A stretch of DNA of 64,000 bases from Meghimatium bilineatum. Lineage: Eukaryota > Mollusca > Gastropoda > Stylommatophora > Philomycidae. Below are positions 41,038 to 53,047 of this stretch, in pieces. Position 1 is the stretch's first letter; the number at the start of each line of letters is the position of its first letter. The stretch lies in NCBI GenBank assembly GCA_034231615.1, contig CM067317.1, positions 15,956,394 to 16,020,393 on the forward strand, given 5' to 3'. The translations under genes and the position numbers were made by a program. The notes beneath the pieces were generated by a model. It ran no database searches and was not told the DNA's origin. It saw only the letters and a program-made list of their open reading frames with translations.

Positions 41038-44000
41038 TTTTTTTCCTATAATTTTTATTGAGATCATTTCGACATGTTAAAGAGGCATGATGATGGTGAT
41101 TTACTTTGTGGAGTGAAGTGAAAAGGATGACAGGTGGACGTTACAGTGAGGTGAGACATAGTTATTTTAAATTAAAAAAAACACCTCAGGCATTCCATAT
41201 GGTGTGAAAGATGTAGACAATTTTTAAAGGCATGTTATCAAATCAGGACATATATGATAAAAAAACCAGTTGTAATGGCATGTTATAAAACATGGTGGTA
41301 AGACATGGTTATTTTAAAAACACATCAGGCATTCCATGTGGTTGACATATACATTTTTAAAAGGCATATTATAAATTCAGGACATGCATAATAAAAAAAA
41401 CGATTTTAATGGCAGTTTATTTTGTTAAAAAAAAGGCAGAGTATGAGTCACAAATTGAGTGTCTGTAAATTTGGTGGAATGTCTGTGTGTTGTAAAACCT
41501 TCCGTCATAGGCCTATGTCGCTGCGATTCTGCAGTCCCATACCAGTAGTCTTAAAACCGCTAGTATGGTCAGCATTTTACTGTGTATGTCTGGGGTTGTC
41601 GTGGGTATTGTGTTTAGCATTATTGCTTTGTAGATGTCTGTTGTTTTCCCTGTGTGTGTTTCTATGATTTATTTGAGTGTGGTTGTCTGTGTGATTGTCC
41701 TACATGTAGAGAATAGGTGGTCCTGTTTCTGGTTGGTTTGTGTTGCATAGTCTACAGAGTTGTTTGTTTCTGGGAAGTGTTTGTCGTGCTTTTGTAGGGG
41801 TCATGCTGTAGATGAGTCTGTATGTGACCTCTCTGGTTGTGATGTTGGTATTGTGTAAGTTGGTGAAAATGTGTTTGTGTAGTCTGTTATGAAATGGTTG
41901 TAGCCTCTCTTGATTCTGGTGAGTAGTGATGGGGGCTTGTAGTTTCACTAGGTGTTTGTATATGATGTTTGTTGGTTTGTGTAGGAGGTTCTCGTGTCCT
42001 TTTATTGCTTGTATGCATGATTTGTAGAAGGTGGGGAGTGTACCAAAGTGGTATGGGACAGAGTTTTTAAGTGGTGTCAGTTTGGTAAGTCTGAGTCCCA
42101 TATAGAAATGTGCTAGAGTGTGATGTTCTGGGTGTTTTAGGATGTGGCCTATGTGGTTGATTCTGATTGCTTGTATTTTTGTTGTTATGTCTTGGAGGGC
42201 TATGCCACACTGTTTCTTCTCTTGAATTAGGGTTTTGTGTTGTATGCTGTGTATTGTGCTTTTGTAAACAAATGTTCTGATGAGTTTGTTGATGTCTATG
42301 ATTGTTTTGGAGGGTCAAAGATTGTGGCTGTGTAAATGAGTTTTGGGATGATGCATATGTTGACAATTGTGCTTCTGCCGAAGATTGTTGAGGTTTTGAA
42401 TGTGTATAGTCTTAGTGTTTTTGTTATCTGCAAAGTTACATTTTGCCATGTTTATCTGTGCGTTGTGTTTGGATTGGATGGAAGTGTTATGCCGTAGAGT
42501 TTCATGTTGTCTGTGTGTGTTATGTTGAAGGGGAAATCTGTTTTGTATTTCCATCTGCCTATTCCTATTACTGTTGAATTTTGCCCCACTATTTCTCCCG
42601 TATTCTGTGAAAGTGTGTAGGATGTTCTCTATCGACTTTACATTTGAGGGAAAGAAAACCGTGTCGTCTGCATAGGCAAGCAACTTTCGCTCTCCTTTCC
42701 CCTGCATGAAAGTTCCATTAATTGATGTTTCTTGCCTGATTTTTTCTAGAAGGGGTTCTAGAGTGAGGACGTAGAGCAGAGGTGATAGAGGTGATAGATT
42801 TTATCCTTGTCTGACTGATCTTGTAATGTTGAAAGTGTTTGTTAGTGTGTGGTTTACGAGTACTTGGCTTTCAGGCAGTGAGTACAATATTTGAACCCAC
42901 TGTCTGAAATTTTTGCCTATGTTGCAGTGTTCTAATGTTTTGTGGAGGAATTTGTGTGAAATTCTGTCAAAGGCTTTTTCCTGGTCTAATGACAGGATCG
43001 AGGATTGAGTCTTTCCGGTGTGTGTAGGTGATTATGTCTCTGATGAAATGTGTGTGTTGGTGTATGTTTCTGCCTTGTATGCTGCATTGTTGGTCCTCGT
43101 GTACTAATGTTGTCATAAAGGGTTTTAATTTGTTGGTCAGTGTTTTCGTCAGTATTTTGTAGTCCACGTTCAGTAATGATATGGGTCGATAGTTTTTCAG
43201 TTGCGACTTGATTGAGGTGTCTTTGAGGATTAGGGTGATGTAGGAAAGGCTGAGGCTGGTAGGTAAGGTCTTCTTTGAAGGAGGCTGCATACTTGGAGTA
43301 ATAGGGTCCTAGTAGGGGAGGAAATATTTGTAGAATTCTGCAGTGAGTCCGTCTGGTCCAGGTGTTTTGTCTTTTTGCATTGTGTTTACTGCTTTTGTGA
43401 TGTTGTTCAGTGTGAGGTCTTCTTCCAGTATGTTTTTTTCTGTGTCTGAGAGCTTCTTTGTGTATTCCATGAAGGTGTCTTGTATGGTTGTTTGTGTGTT
43501 TTCTTCTGTGTAGAGAGTTTTGTAATAGTCTTCAAAGGCTTGGGCTATGTCTTTTGTCTGTTTCCTTGTACGTCTGTTATGCTTATTATCTGTCTGCGGC
43601 GGTGTATGCTCTGTTCTATGCCTATGTATTGTCCGCTTGGTGTCTCTTGTATGGAGTTCAATTTGGTTCACAGCATTGTTCCCTGGTACATGTGTTGTCT
43701 GTGTTGCTCTAATTCGTCGCGTAGTCTGTGGATGTTGGCTGTGTTATTTTCTGTCTGTCTTGCTAATGTGATGGCGCTTACTAGTATGTGTTCGTGTTTT
43801 CTTCTGTTTTTGTTGATTTGGGTTGCGATCTGTTGTGTCTTGTATAGTATGGTGTTTTTTTAGTAGGTCCCAGTGTGACTGTATGTTTGTTGTTGGTATG
43901 TTTTTTGTGTATGTGAGGATGAGTTGGGTTATGTATTTTGTGTATGCTTTGTTCTGGAGATGTGTGCTGTTGAATTTCCAGTGTGGGGAGCGTTTGGGGG

Positions 44001-44040
44001 GTGGGGTGTAGTGTATATTGTTGAACGAACTGCTGTGTGA
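41038..44040 (-). mobile_element. Tx1-like LINE inserted at the U2 site
   Basis: The minus-strand element runs from the endonuclease end (about 44040) through ORF2 and a 3' UTR to 'AATAAAAATTATAGG' and seven A, directly joined to U2 'GTAGTATCTG'. The 3' UTR holds two units of a roughly 125-bp repeat (about 41153-41274 and 41298-41413). The 5' part is lost: another LINE abuts at about 44045. Tx1-clade LINEs with U2 specificity are known (Keno). Confidence 0.78.
41690..44040 (-). pseudogene. Tx1-like LINE ORF2 (linker, RT, C-terminus), broken
   Basis: In order on the minus strand: the endonuclease-RT linker, 'AFEDYYKTLYTEENT', 'NTMQKDKTPGPDGLTAEFYK', 'LSYITLILKD', 'NYRPISLLNVDYKILTKTL', 'DQEKAFDR' in a shifted frame, catalytic 'LAYADDTVFF', and the C-terminal region 'EVTYRLIYSMTPTKARQTLP' with 'CRLCNTNQPET'. 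At least four frame changes or stops separate these. The RT type, with 'PISLLNVDYKI', is that of the Tx1/L1 group. No RNase H is present, as expected for that group. Confidence 0.85.
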
Positions 44041-44045
44041 TCTGA

Positions 44046-46486
44046 ATTGTCAAAAAACACACCCAGATATTTCATTGTGCTGTTTCTTTCTAAACTTTTC
44101 CCGGACAACGAAACATGTGGCACAGGTGTCTTTACCATGTTCACGGCAAACCAAGTGACGAATGCCTTAGAAGGATTTACCACTGCTCCGGTATCTCTAC
44201 ACCAATTCGTCACTCTGTCCAGCTCGTCCTGTAGTTCCACCACACACTTCTCAATTTCTGCACAGCCTATAGGGGCCTATACCAGGATGTTATTGGCATA
44301 CGACATCGTTCTGCCAGTACCTGTGATTTGAGTGCCAGTGATCTGTACTGTGAATACATTGAAAATCACAAGAGATAGAGGCGATCTATTGCGACCGCAC
44401 ATGTCTCTATGCTCAAATCGCACCCCTCAAAAACATCCTGCGCAAATATGGCTACATTCTGCCATGTCTTCTTTCCTGGACGATACCCTCCTAACAACGT
44501 TTTTAAACATTTCCCTCAAGATGAAACGATACCTCCCAAGCCACAATTTTTGCCAAAAGCTTGCCTATCGTAATCTGCATTGTTATTATTCTGTAGCCTT
44601 GTATCCTGATGTGATCTTTCCCAGGTTTGGGTAGTGGAACTAAATAGCTGTGCAACAACTTATATTTCACATCTGCCGTCATTTGAGACGATGTGTCCAG
44701 GATATTGATTTTTGATTAGAAACTGGCTTCACAGCATGCGGGACATTCCCATAAGTGCTCCGCCCTCCGCTCCAGCAGCCATCCCAGTGTATGTAGAATC
44801 ATAGTTCCGGTCAGGTGTTGATTGTGTGATCTTCGGGACTTTCCAAAAAATTTACTTTTCCTCCCCTCACCTCTGAATACTCCCATTTCTAACATTCTCT
44901 GTATGTGTACGTTCTCAACCTCATTGACATCATCTGCATCTTGAAATGAATTTATTACTGCCTTTATTAAATCTGCTTTATCTCTTCTCAGCAATGTGCC
45001 GTCTATCGCCGCATTGCCTGCCAGTAAGTCGGCTCTCTCGTTTCCTCTGACCCCAGCATGACCAGGGCAGAATATCCATGTAATGCTTTGGACAACTGAG
45101 TTGTTCAATAAGTCCCACCATTCTTTTCTTAGCATGAACTTTTCTATCTTGCGCAACATGCTTTGAGAGTCTGTGAGTATTACCGCGTGTATTGATGTAT
45201 CAGTTATCAACCAATTAAGAGCTGCTGTAACTCACTCTATCTCCATCCTCATGCTCGATGTGACAGTAGAATATGCTGAAGATTTCTCAACCAACTTCAC
45301 GCCATTTCTGTAGGCAACAAAACCCCAACGGCTTTTATTTGTGTTTCTGCTAACAGATCCATCTGTGTATATAATTATGTCTTGTGGTTTCTTCTTCTTC
45401 AGCGTTCATTCTCAAACTCCTGCCGGATCTCTATTGCAGTAGGACAATGGCCCTATTATATTTCCAGCAGGATATAGTCCAGAGAATGGAAATGCGTTGT
45501 GTCGCCGTTTTATTTGCGCCAATGGCCCGACACATCCGTCTTCGGCGGGTTGTGGTTTCGAGTGTAGTTGGGCGAGTTCTTGCACTGCATCCTGAGCCCT
45601 GACTGCCGTCCATTTTCGACACGCTTTATCTAGTTGTATTATTACTTTAGTCAGTGATTTCTCTCAGTGTCTACCTCCACTGCCCTTTCCTATTTCTTCC
45701 AATTCACATAGTATTCGCAGTGTGTCTTCAGCCTCTGCCATCCATGATCTGCCACGCTTAATACGTTTTCCGTTTGACTCATCTAGACGATGGTGTAATG
45801 GGTGGTGGTTGTATTCTGTCACTTTAAGGTACGACTTAACTTGTGCTACTTGATGTCGCACTCTAATGCTAGGGAGATCAAGCAGAAATCTCATAGCAGA
45901 GATGGGTGTATCTCTAGTACACCCCAGTACCGCTCTCATTGCCTCATTTTGAACTTTTTCCAATCTATCGACTTGTGTCTGTGACAAAGTTAGTAGGCCG
46001 AGGCCATAATCTATTACAGATAGCACCACCACTTGCAGGAGCAGAAAAAGTACACATTGCTGCATGTCGAAGGTCGCCATAACCTTGATAACACTGATCC
46101 CTCTTCTAGCCTTCTGAATCATATTTGTGACGTGTTTGTTGAATGAGAGACTTCTATCAAAGATTATCCCAAGATATTTAAGGTCCTGTTCTCTTTCAAT
46201 GAATGAGCCCATGCAACTAACAGCTGGCAGTGTGTCATTAACCAGATTATTATTTAAGGAGTACCAGACGACCTTTGCTTTCGAGGGATTGATCACAACG
46301 TTGTATGTTCTGCACCATATCGACAATTGATCTAGTCCATTTTGTACACTGTCAGCGATATCTCTTCTGTTCCTGCCCATGTTGTATAGTAGGATATCGC
46401 CAGCGTATGTTAGAACTCTACAATTGCTGGGAGTTTGCAATTGAGCAATTCTCAATGTATATTGATGTATATTGAGAATTCTCAAT
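44046..46486 (-). pseudogene. Second LINE (RT and RNase H), broken
   Basis: The minus strand has the RT catalytic block as 'LTYAGDILLY' (second Asp of the usual YADD changed to Gly), 'EREQDLKYLGIIFDRSL', 'VDRLEKVQNEAMRAVLG', then RNase H ('IIYTDGSVS', 'ILTDSQSML', 'ITWIFCPGHAGVRGNERADL') and a C-terminal 'HLWECPACC'. 44046-44243 holds a second RT piece ('NPSKAFVTW', 'TMKYLGVFFD'), implying another partial copy. A SINE at 45392-45549 splits the RNase H. I/jockey-type by domain order. Confidence 0.82.
45392..45549 (-). mobile_element. LINE-derived SINE in the RNase H domain, 10-bp TSD
   Basis: 'TTGTGGTTTC' flanks it at 45382-45391 and 45550-45559. Removing it joins 'ELAQLHS' to 'IIYTDGSVS' of the host LINE. 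It is the 3' half of the SINE family with a GAAGAA tail on the minus strand. Confidence 0.88.
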
Positions 46487-47531
46487 TCCAGGATATTGAT
46501 AATGTTTTACTTGTAGTTTCTCTCCATTATGTTTATGTTTAGCTCTTGTTCTTCTGTATCTTTGCTGATTATCATTGTTTTTTTATATTTCAAAAGGTAA
46601 TAAAAGATAGGGAAGATAAAGGTGGTAAGTAAGGAGGGGAAAGTACAGAAAGATTAAGATGGTATGTAAGGAGGGGAAAGTACACCGAAAAAGTGGAAAT
46701 AGATCAGAGCTAATGCAAGTAAAATAAAATAAATGTAAAATACTTATCTGGATAGTAGTCTACAGTGAAAGAAAAACAATTTTAATGTAAATTTAAGTTA
46801 GTTTTTGTTGTAAGGATAAAAATACTGAGTAGGCACAAAGCTTGTTTAAGCATGTATAGAGTAGTTATAGATTTGATATATTCGAAGAAATCATAAGAAT
46901 TATATACGTTGGAAATCTGCATGGGACTCAGATTCGTTCATTAGGTTTAGGTTTTATGGAGGGAACTCTTCTTTATTAATAGTTATTATGGTAACTAAGA
47001 TTCATGGGTATTAGGAGTAGTGGAGGGATTATTATTATGTGGTTGAAATTTCATTCTTCAGCTTGATATTAAACTTGGGAACTGGATAAGGACTTGTAAG
47101 ATTAGGTATACCACGAGGTATCAGAATGAGATAATACATATTTTATATAGTGCTTATTGAATAGCCAATACCTAGTCTAAGAATATAAAGAGTTTATGTT
47201 TATATCTTCAATTTACTATGTTGGTTTTATGTTGCGACTGGTTATGAGTATTATTAAAATATTAAGAATCTATGGACTTATGCTATAGACTGATCTAGCT
47301 AACATGGAGACTTAGGTTTATATACTAAGCCAGTATGGCTATGAAACAGAAGAGAGATCCTGAAGGAAAATTAGGAGTAATTAAGATATTATTCTAATGG
47401 AAAAGAACCATGGTGGATGTGGGATCAGCAAATCAGATCTAGACTTTCATGTTGAAACTTTTCAGGGACCGATGATCAAGTAACAGAGGGTGGAGGCTAG
47501 AGCAGACTGTCAGTTTTGAGTTTTACAGGAG
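46487..47531. other. AT-rich stretch, nothing recognised
   Basis: No coding region. 'GGTAAGTAAGGAGGGGAAAGTACA' -like purine-rich units recur twice near 46625-46685. Confidence 0.45.
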
Positions 47532-48620
47532 AAACCTAGCTAGAGATGTGGTTAGTTGAATTGAGATCAGAAAACCTAGCTAGAGATGTGGTTAGTTGAA
47601 TTGAGATCAGAAAACTTAGCTTGAGATGTGGTTAGTTGAATTGAGATAAGAAAACTTAGCTAGAGATGTGGTTAGTTGAATTGAGATAAGAAAACCTAGC
47701 TAGAGATGTGGTTAGTTGAACTGAGATCCGAAAACTTAGCTAAAGATGTGGTTAGTTGAATTGAGATAAGAAAACTTAGCTAGAGATGTGGTTAGTTGAA
47801 TTGAGATAAGAAAACTTAGCTTGAGATGTGGTTAGTTGAATTGAGATAAGAAAACTTAGCTAGAGATGTGGTTAGTTGAATTGAGATAAGAAAACTTAGC
47901 TAGAGATGTGGTTAGTTGAATTGAGATAAGAAAACTTAGCTTGAGATGTGGTTAGTTGAATTGAGATAAGAAAACTTAGCTAGAGATGTGGTTAGTTGAA
48001 TTGAGATAAGAAAACCTAGCTAGAGATGTGGTTAGTTGAACTGAGATCCGAAAACTTAGCTAAAGATGTGGTTAGTTGAATTGAGATAAGAAAACTTAGC
48101 TAGAGATGTGGTTAGTTGAATTGAGATAAGAAAACTTAGCTTGAGATGTGGTTAGTTGAATTGAGATAAGAAAACTTAGCTAGAGATGTGGTTAGTTGAA
48201 TTGAGATAAGAAAACTTAGCTAGAGATGTGGTTAGTTGAATTGAGATAAGAAAACTTAGCTTGAGATGTGGTTAGTTGAATTGAGATAAGAAAACTTAGC
48301 TAGAGATGTGGTTAGTTGAATTGAGATAAGAAAACTTAGCTTGAGATGTGGTTAGTTGAATTGAGATAAGAAAACTTAGCTAGAGATGTGGTTAGTTGAA
48401 TTGAGATAAGAAAACTTAGCTAGAGATGTGGTTAGTTGAATTGAGATAAGAAAACTTAGCTAGAGATGTGGTTAGTTGAATTGAGATAAAAAAACCTAGC
48501 TAGAGATGTGGTTAGTTGAATTGAGATAAGAAAACTTAGCTTGAGATGTGGTTAGTTGAATTGAGATAAGAAAACTTAGCTAGAGATGTGGTTAGTTGAA
48601 TTGAGATAAGAAAACTTAGC
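47532..48620. repeat. 40-bp satellite, about 27 units, with 320-bp order
   Basis: The unit reads 'AAAACTTAGCTAGAGATGTG' followed by GTTAGTTGAATTGAGATAAG. Variants (TTGAGATG, TAGAGATG, TAAAGATG; CTGAGATCCG) are ordered: the rare CTGAGATCCG variant occurs at 47721 and again at 48041, 320 bp or eight units apart, with neighbours in the same order. The array grew at least once by block duplication. Confidence 0.97.
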
Positions 48621-49840
48621 AAGAGAGAACAAAGTGAGTTTTAAATCAGATTGGAAAGGAGAAAGCAAGCAAAGGGCAGCTTACTACCATGTAGAAGAAG
48701 CAGGAAAAAATAGGACATTTTCGCAGGACGTGAAAACATATGAAGATACTTGTGTTTTGCCAAGATAACAGTACGATCAACATTTGAGATGAAGCCAAGG
48801 TGATTATAAAGTATAACACTTATGACTTGGAAACACTGCAGATGTAACTCATGAGCGTGAACATAGATGACTTCTAAGACAATATCATCAGAATCTGTAC
48901 TTGAACTTGCTAATAACAGCACTACACAATCAATGTAGTTAAGACTATAATTACATAGCTATTTTGAGTGTTGTTCCATTGATGAACTTGAAATACTGTG
49001 TCGCCAATTTTCCAGTGATCAATAAACATTGATGTTGTCACCCATGAGTGACATAACTTATGAGTACATGACTTGTGATGAGTAAGTGACAAATGGGAAG
49101 GTAAACGCTGAACAAACCATCTTCACAATATTTTTATTTGTTTACATTAGCTGCAGAGTTATTAGCTGACCATGAATTGTGCTAACCACTAAACAAAGAG
49201 TAATTGTGGTGAAACAAATGTTCAATAATGGGGGTAAATATATGGCAGATGTCATTAGAAAATTTGTGCAGAAGTAGCATATTTCCCTTACCATAATGCA
49301 GTTACAAATTTGATAAATAAGTTGTCGAAAAATTTCATCAAATCTTTCTCAATTTAAAATTCATTTCATAATATTTGTAAATGATTTACATATTGCATAT
49401 CTATGGTTATAGAAAATGATCATATCAATAAATTGTTGATATTGAGTTATTGTGGAAAAATAATTACAATTTGACAAAACAGAAAAATAATTAGAAACAT
49501 GTTTTATTAAAAAAATATTGAAACACAGATTTATTTCTATAATCTGAGGTGTTCCCAATACATTTTTCTCGCATCTGATGATATGGTATTTATGAGTTAT
49601 GACCGCAGATTATCATCATCTCACACCAAAGAAGTTCATAGGTGCTCTGATCCATGTCTCAATAAATCCATCAGAGTGTGGGGGGGCTGACAGTTCCATT
49701 TCAATGCTGATTTATTACCGTAATCTCTTTTATATAAATGTGTGTGTGATGTTTCTCTTTACAGGCTGTTTCCCGGTCTTTACACTAATCTTGTGCAGTC
49801 ATTAGAGTGGATGGGGTCTCTTAATGCATTAACTATATCT
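48621..49840. other. AT-rich stretch, nothing recognised
   Basis: No gene or boundary that I can support. Confidence 0.45.
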
Positions 49841-50072
49841 GAAAATAATACTCACGTGTAAAACAGGTAATGAAGTCCTACTGAATGATGACTAAAACAC
49901 TACACACTATCACTAACGGATGTAAATATGGTACATATAACAAAACAAAACACAGAATATAATCTACAGATGACAATACACAGGACAAAGTCAAAGACAG
50001 TGATAGTGTGTAGTGTTTTAGTCATCATTCAGTAGGACTTCATTACCTGTTTTACACATGAGTATTATTTTC
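49841..50072. mobile_element. Fold-back of Penelope-like 3' terminal repeat
   Basis: Two arms of about 75 bp (49841-49916 and 49999-50072) are near-perfect inverted copies. The minus strand of the left arm plus the centre matches the Penelope 3' terminal sequence at 35838-35985, including its beginning 'GTCCTGTGTATTG'. So this is not a simple MITE but two terminal repeats tail to tail, one shortened. Confidence 0.75.
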
Positions 50073-51730
50073 CATTATGTTCTACTTGCAGTACCACCTT
50101 CTAACTATATCTGATGGATTTATTGATGTACCTATTGACATTGTGGCCATGCTTACTAGTGTATTGGCTCACTCATTACCTTCAACACCAGCATATCCTT
50201 GCATAAATATAATAATCTGTCTAGTTATAGAGTGCGCTAATAACTCCACTGGAGTTATTACTAGAACAACTCTACTCTCTCTTCAACTTTGCAGAGTATG
50301 TTCTTTGAGTCACAAAGTTGAGAATAGTCTGAGAATAGTCCAGTGACATCAACTATGACAGTGCCTCCATCACAAGACTGCCTGTGCTGGTGGCTGTAGT
50401 GAAGGTGCTCTAGGAGCTGGATTCTTTGACAGTTTTACCACCAGAATGTGCAGAAAAAGCCCAAGTGCATTGATGATGACAAATGACTGACCAATCAGTA
50501 TTGATTATTACATCATGTACAGTAGTTTTACTATCAATGAGCACCCTGACTTCTGCATTTACCACCACAGGAATTTTTCTCTGCAACGTCTATCGAGTGT
50601 TCAGACTACAGAGAAGGTACCACATAATGCAGATGGAGTGAGTAACCACTACTCTCCAGGATCAATGCAAGTATGCCTTGGTGGTGGGTACTGGCTACAG
50701 ACCCCTACTTGGCATGTCTACAGGTGGCAGATAGTGGAAAAGCCTCTAGATATAGGGGTCAGCTGGGATATTAGCCAGATTTCTCAGGACAAATAAGATT
50801 TCACAACCAATCTGGCATTGCATTCTACCAGGAACAGTGATGTCAGTTTTCTCCTCCCTAGTGCTGCACAGTACATCTCTGGCTCCCTCCCAACCACAGA
50901 GTGTGCATACATATATAAAAATAAAACATAAAACCAATTTTCAACAATAAAATAAAAGCATGAAAAGCACAAGTGTATAGATAACATGCAAGGAAGCTTC
51001 CATAATAAGATAACCACATTATAACGGCATGCCATCTACTAAGGTTTTCTGTTGCATGGGTGGTTTGTCTAGTGGGCCATTGCTGAGACCCAAAGACGCA
51101 AACCATGCATAATTTAATTTTGCTAGAAGTCTGTCATTACATTATTCTAGTGGCTGCATGACGTAGATAAAGCTCCTAGGAATTAAATCTGGGTACACAC
51201 AAATCCTGACCTTTGACAGTGCACCAGGTCTTGCACAAACCGTCTAACAGCACTATAAGACCTGGATACAGAAAATTTAAATGTGACATAAAAGGCAGAT
51301 TTTGACTATTTCCATGAATTTCATTGGTCTGCCTTCACTATTTTTTGACATGCAACTTCAAGTATATAAATAATGGAGAAAAAAACAATAATAAAAAATG
51401 TAATGAATGAAGTCCTAATGAATTCTGTACAGAGGTCTTCTACCTATGACGGTCTCACACAAACAAGTCACTTAGGGAATTTCGCCTACTTAGGCAGTCT
51501 TGTAGTTTTTTTTAAAAAACAACTCAAAACCCATATGGTTGGGAGGGGGAAGCAATGAAAATAGGCTTCTTCAATGAAGACAGGCATCTTCTCTGTTCAG
51601 CGGCTTTTACAAAAACTGTTTTCACATTTTTTCCTTCCACAATGTTGTTTCAAGGCAAATCCAGAAGTCACTTAAGTTGTCTAGTTCTTGAATGAATTTG
51701 TCTAAAATGCATGAATTTAGTGTAATGGCT
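50073..51730. other. Intergenic stretch, nothing recognised
   Basis: Short open frames (for example 50515-50796 plus strand) carry no motif that I know. Confidence 0.4.
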
Positions 51731-52008
51731 CGCCCGTGTGTTGCCAGGGCCCGAAAGGGGAGCAAAGAATAGCAACACTGTTTACCTTCCATGCATGTCG
51801 TAAAAGTCGACTAAGGAGGTTATGGGATGGAGTTGGCTGTCCCATCCCATATAGGGTCAGTGACCCAAAGCCATGCTGAAGCCGGATGTGTCTGGCCAAA
51901 AGGCGCAGATGTCTCAGCAATGCTGTAAACCATGACACAACACATTCTGTTCTCTGGACTACATCCTGCTAATCTGCAGGAGTTTGAGAACGAAAGCAGA
52001 AGAAGAAG
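51731..52008 (+). mobile_element. LINE-derived SINE, full length, 10-bp TSD
   Basis: The 278-bp element is flanked by 'TGTAATGGCT' (51721-51730 and 52009-52018). It starts 'CGCCCGTGTGTTGCC' and ends 'GAACGAAAGCAGAAGAAGAAG'. The part around 'GGCCAAAAGGCGCAGAT' resembles the 5' UTR of the 13.4-kb LINE, and the 3' end with its GAA tail resembles that LINE's 3' end. Other copies in the window: 27.2, 31.5, 45.4, 54.4, 54.8, 56.8, 61.6 and 62.2 kb. Confidence 0.93.
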
Positions 52009-53047
52009 TGTAATGGCTGATGCTATCGCCGGCCAATCTTTGTTGCTGAAATGACACTGAATTAATGAATCTAATATCAGAGAACACTTCTGTATCTAGT
52101 GTGGGTTTTATTAGGATTTACATGCTATGACAAAAGGTCACAGTGTATTATCCTGGCTGTTGTATATTTTATGTGAGTTCAGGTATGTTGTAAATGGAAG
52201 AAATGACCTTGGGTCTTGCTAAAGTTTGTGTTACCCTAATTTGATTTTAGCATTATGTCACTTGTCTCTTTATTCTGATAATAACTGGATTCTACAGTAC
52301 AGGGTATTATTTTTTTCCAATATCTCCTAATTTCACCATATCAAGCATTTTGAAGCAAAATTCTACCCTAATTGATACTAGTGCACTGCACATTTACAGG
52401 CAGTACATTGCTGACTGAACTATTATTGAATATGATAGCTTGATAACAATGCTGGTACCTGGCAGTTATGTATGATGTGTTGTTCCCAGTTATTCTATTA
52501 ATTCAGTAAATGTGAGTTGGGCAAATGAAAGAAATGACCTTGTGTATTACCATTACTAAAATTTGTGTTAATTTCCTGCATTAGCATTATATTGCTTGTC
52601 TCTTCATTCCTATAATAACAGAATTCCACAGTATTATTATCAGCATTATTATGTTTTCTGTACCTCTGTCTATAATCAGATTTTAGACTTTGGACACTTT
52701 CTGGAAGCTAAAATAATATCCTCGACTTATTATCGGATAGGCTTATATTTGGAAATCTATGGTAGGTAATCTCAAAATATAAACTGATCGAAGAATGTTC
52801 GATGGAAACCCCAATATATCGATTAGTGATCTCATAGAGTTTCCTTATATTGCCAATATATCTGTAAATTGTCCAGAAAGAGTTAATTTCTGGGAGTCTT
52901 TTCTATCATATAAATAAATACAAAACTCATACTCAACTAAAATAGCTGTATTACAAAATGCACAACATGTATCTACATTGGATTTTATTGTTTAAAGTTT
53001 AATAATTGTAACTTACAAAATACATATAACATTTTAATTTAGAAATA
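52009..53047. other. Intergenic stretch 3' of the kinase gene
   Basis: Two loosely similar blocks (about 52140-52290 and 52480-52620, sharing 'AAATGACCTTG' and 'TTGTCTCTTTATTC'-like parts) suggest an old duplication. No gene. Confidence 0.4.

Noticed and set aside
43480-43863. Plus-strand Cys/Leu-rich ORF that looks like a membrane protein
   Set aside because: It is antisense to the Tx1-like ORF2 linker on the minus strand.
47532-48620. CRISPR-like array (regular 40-bp repeat)
   Set aside because: The units are contiguous with no unique spacers, in a eukaryotic genome; it is a satellite.
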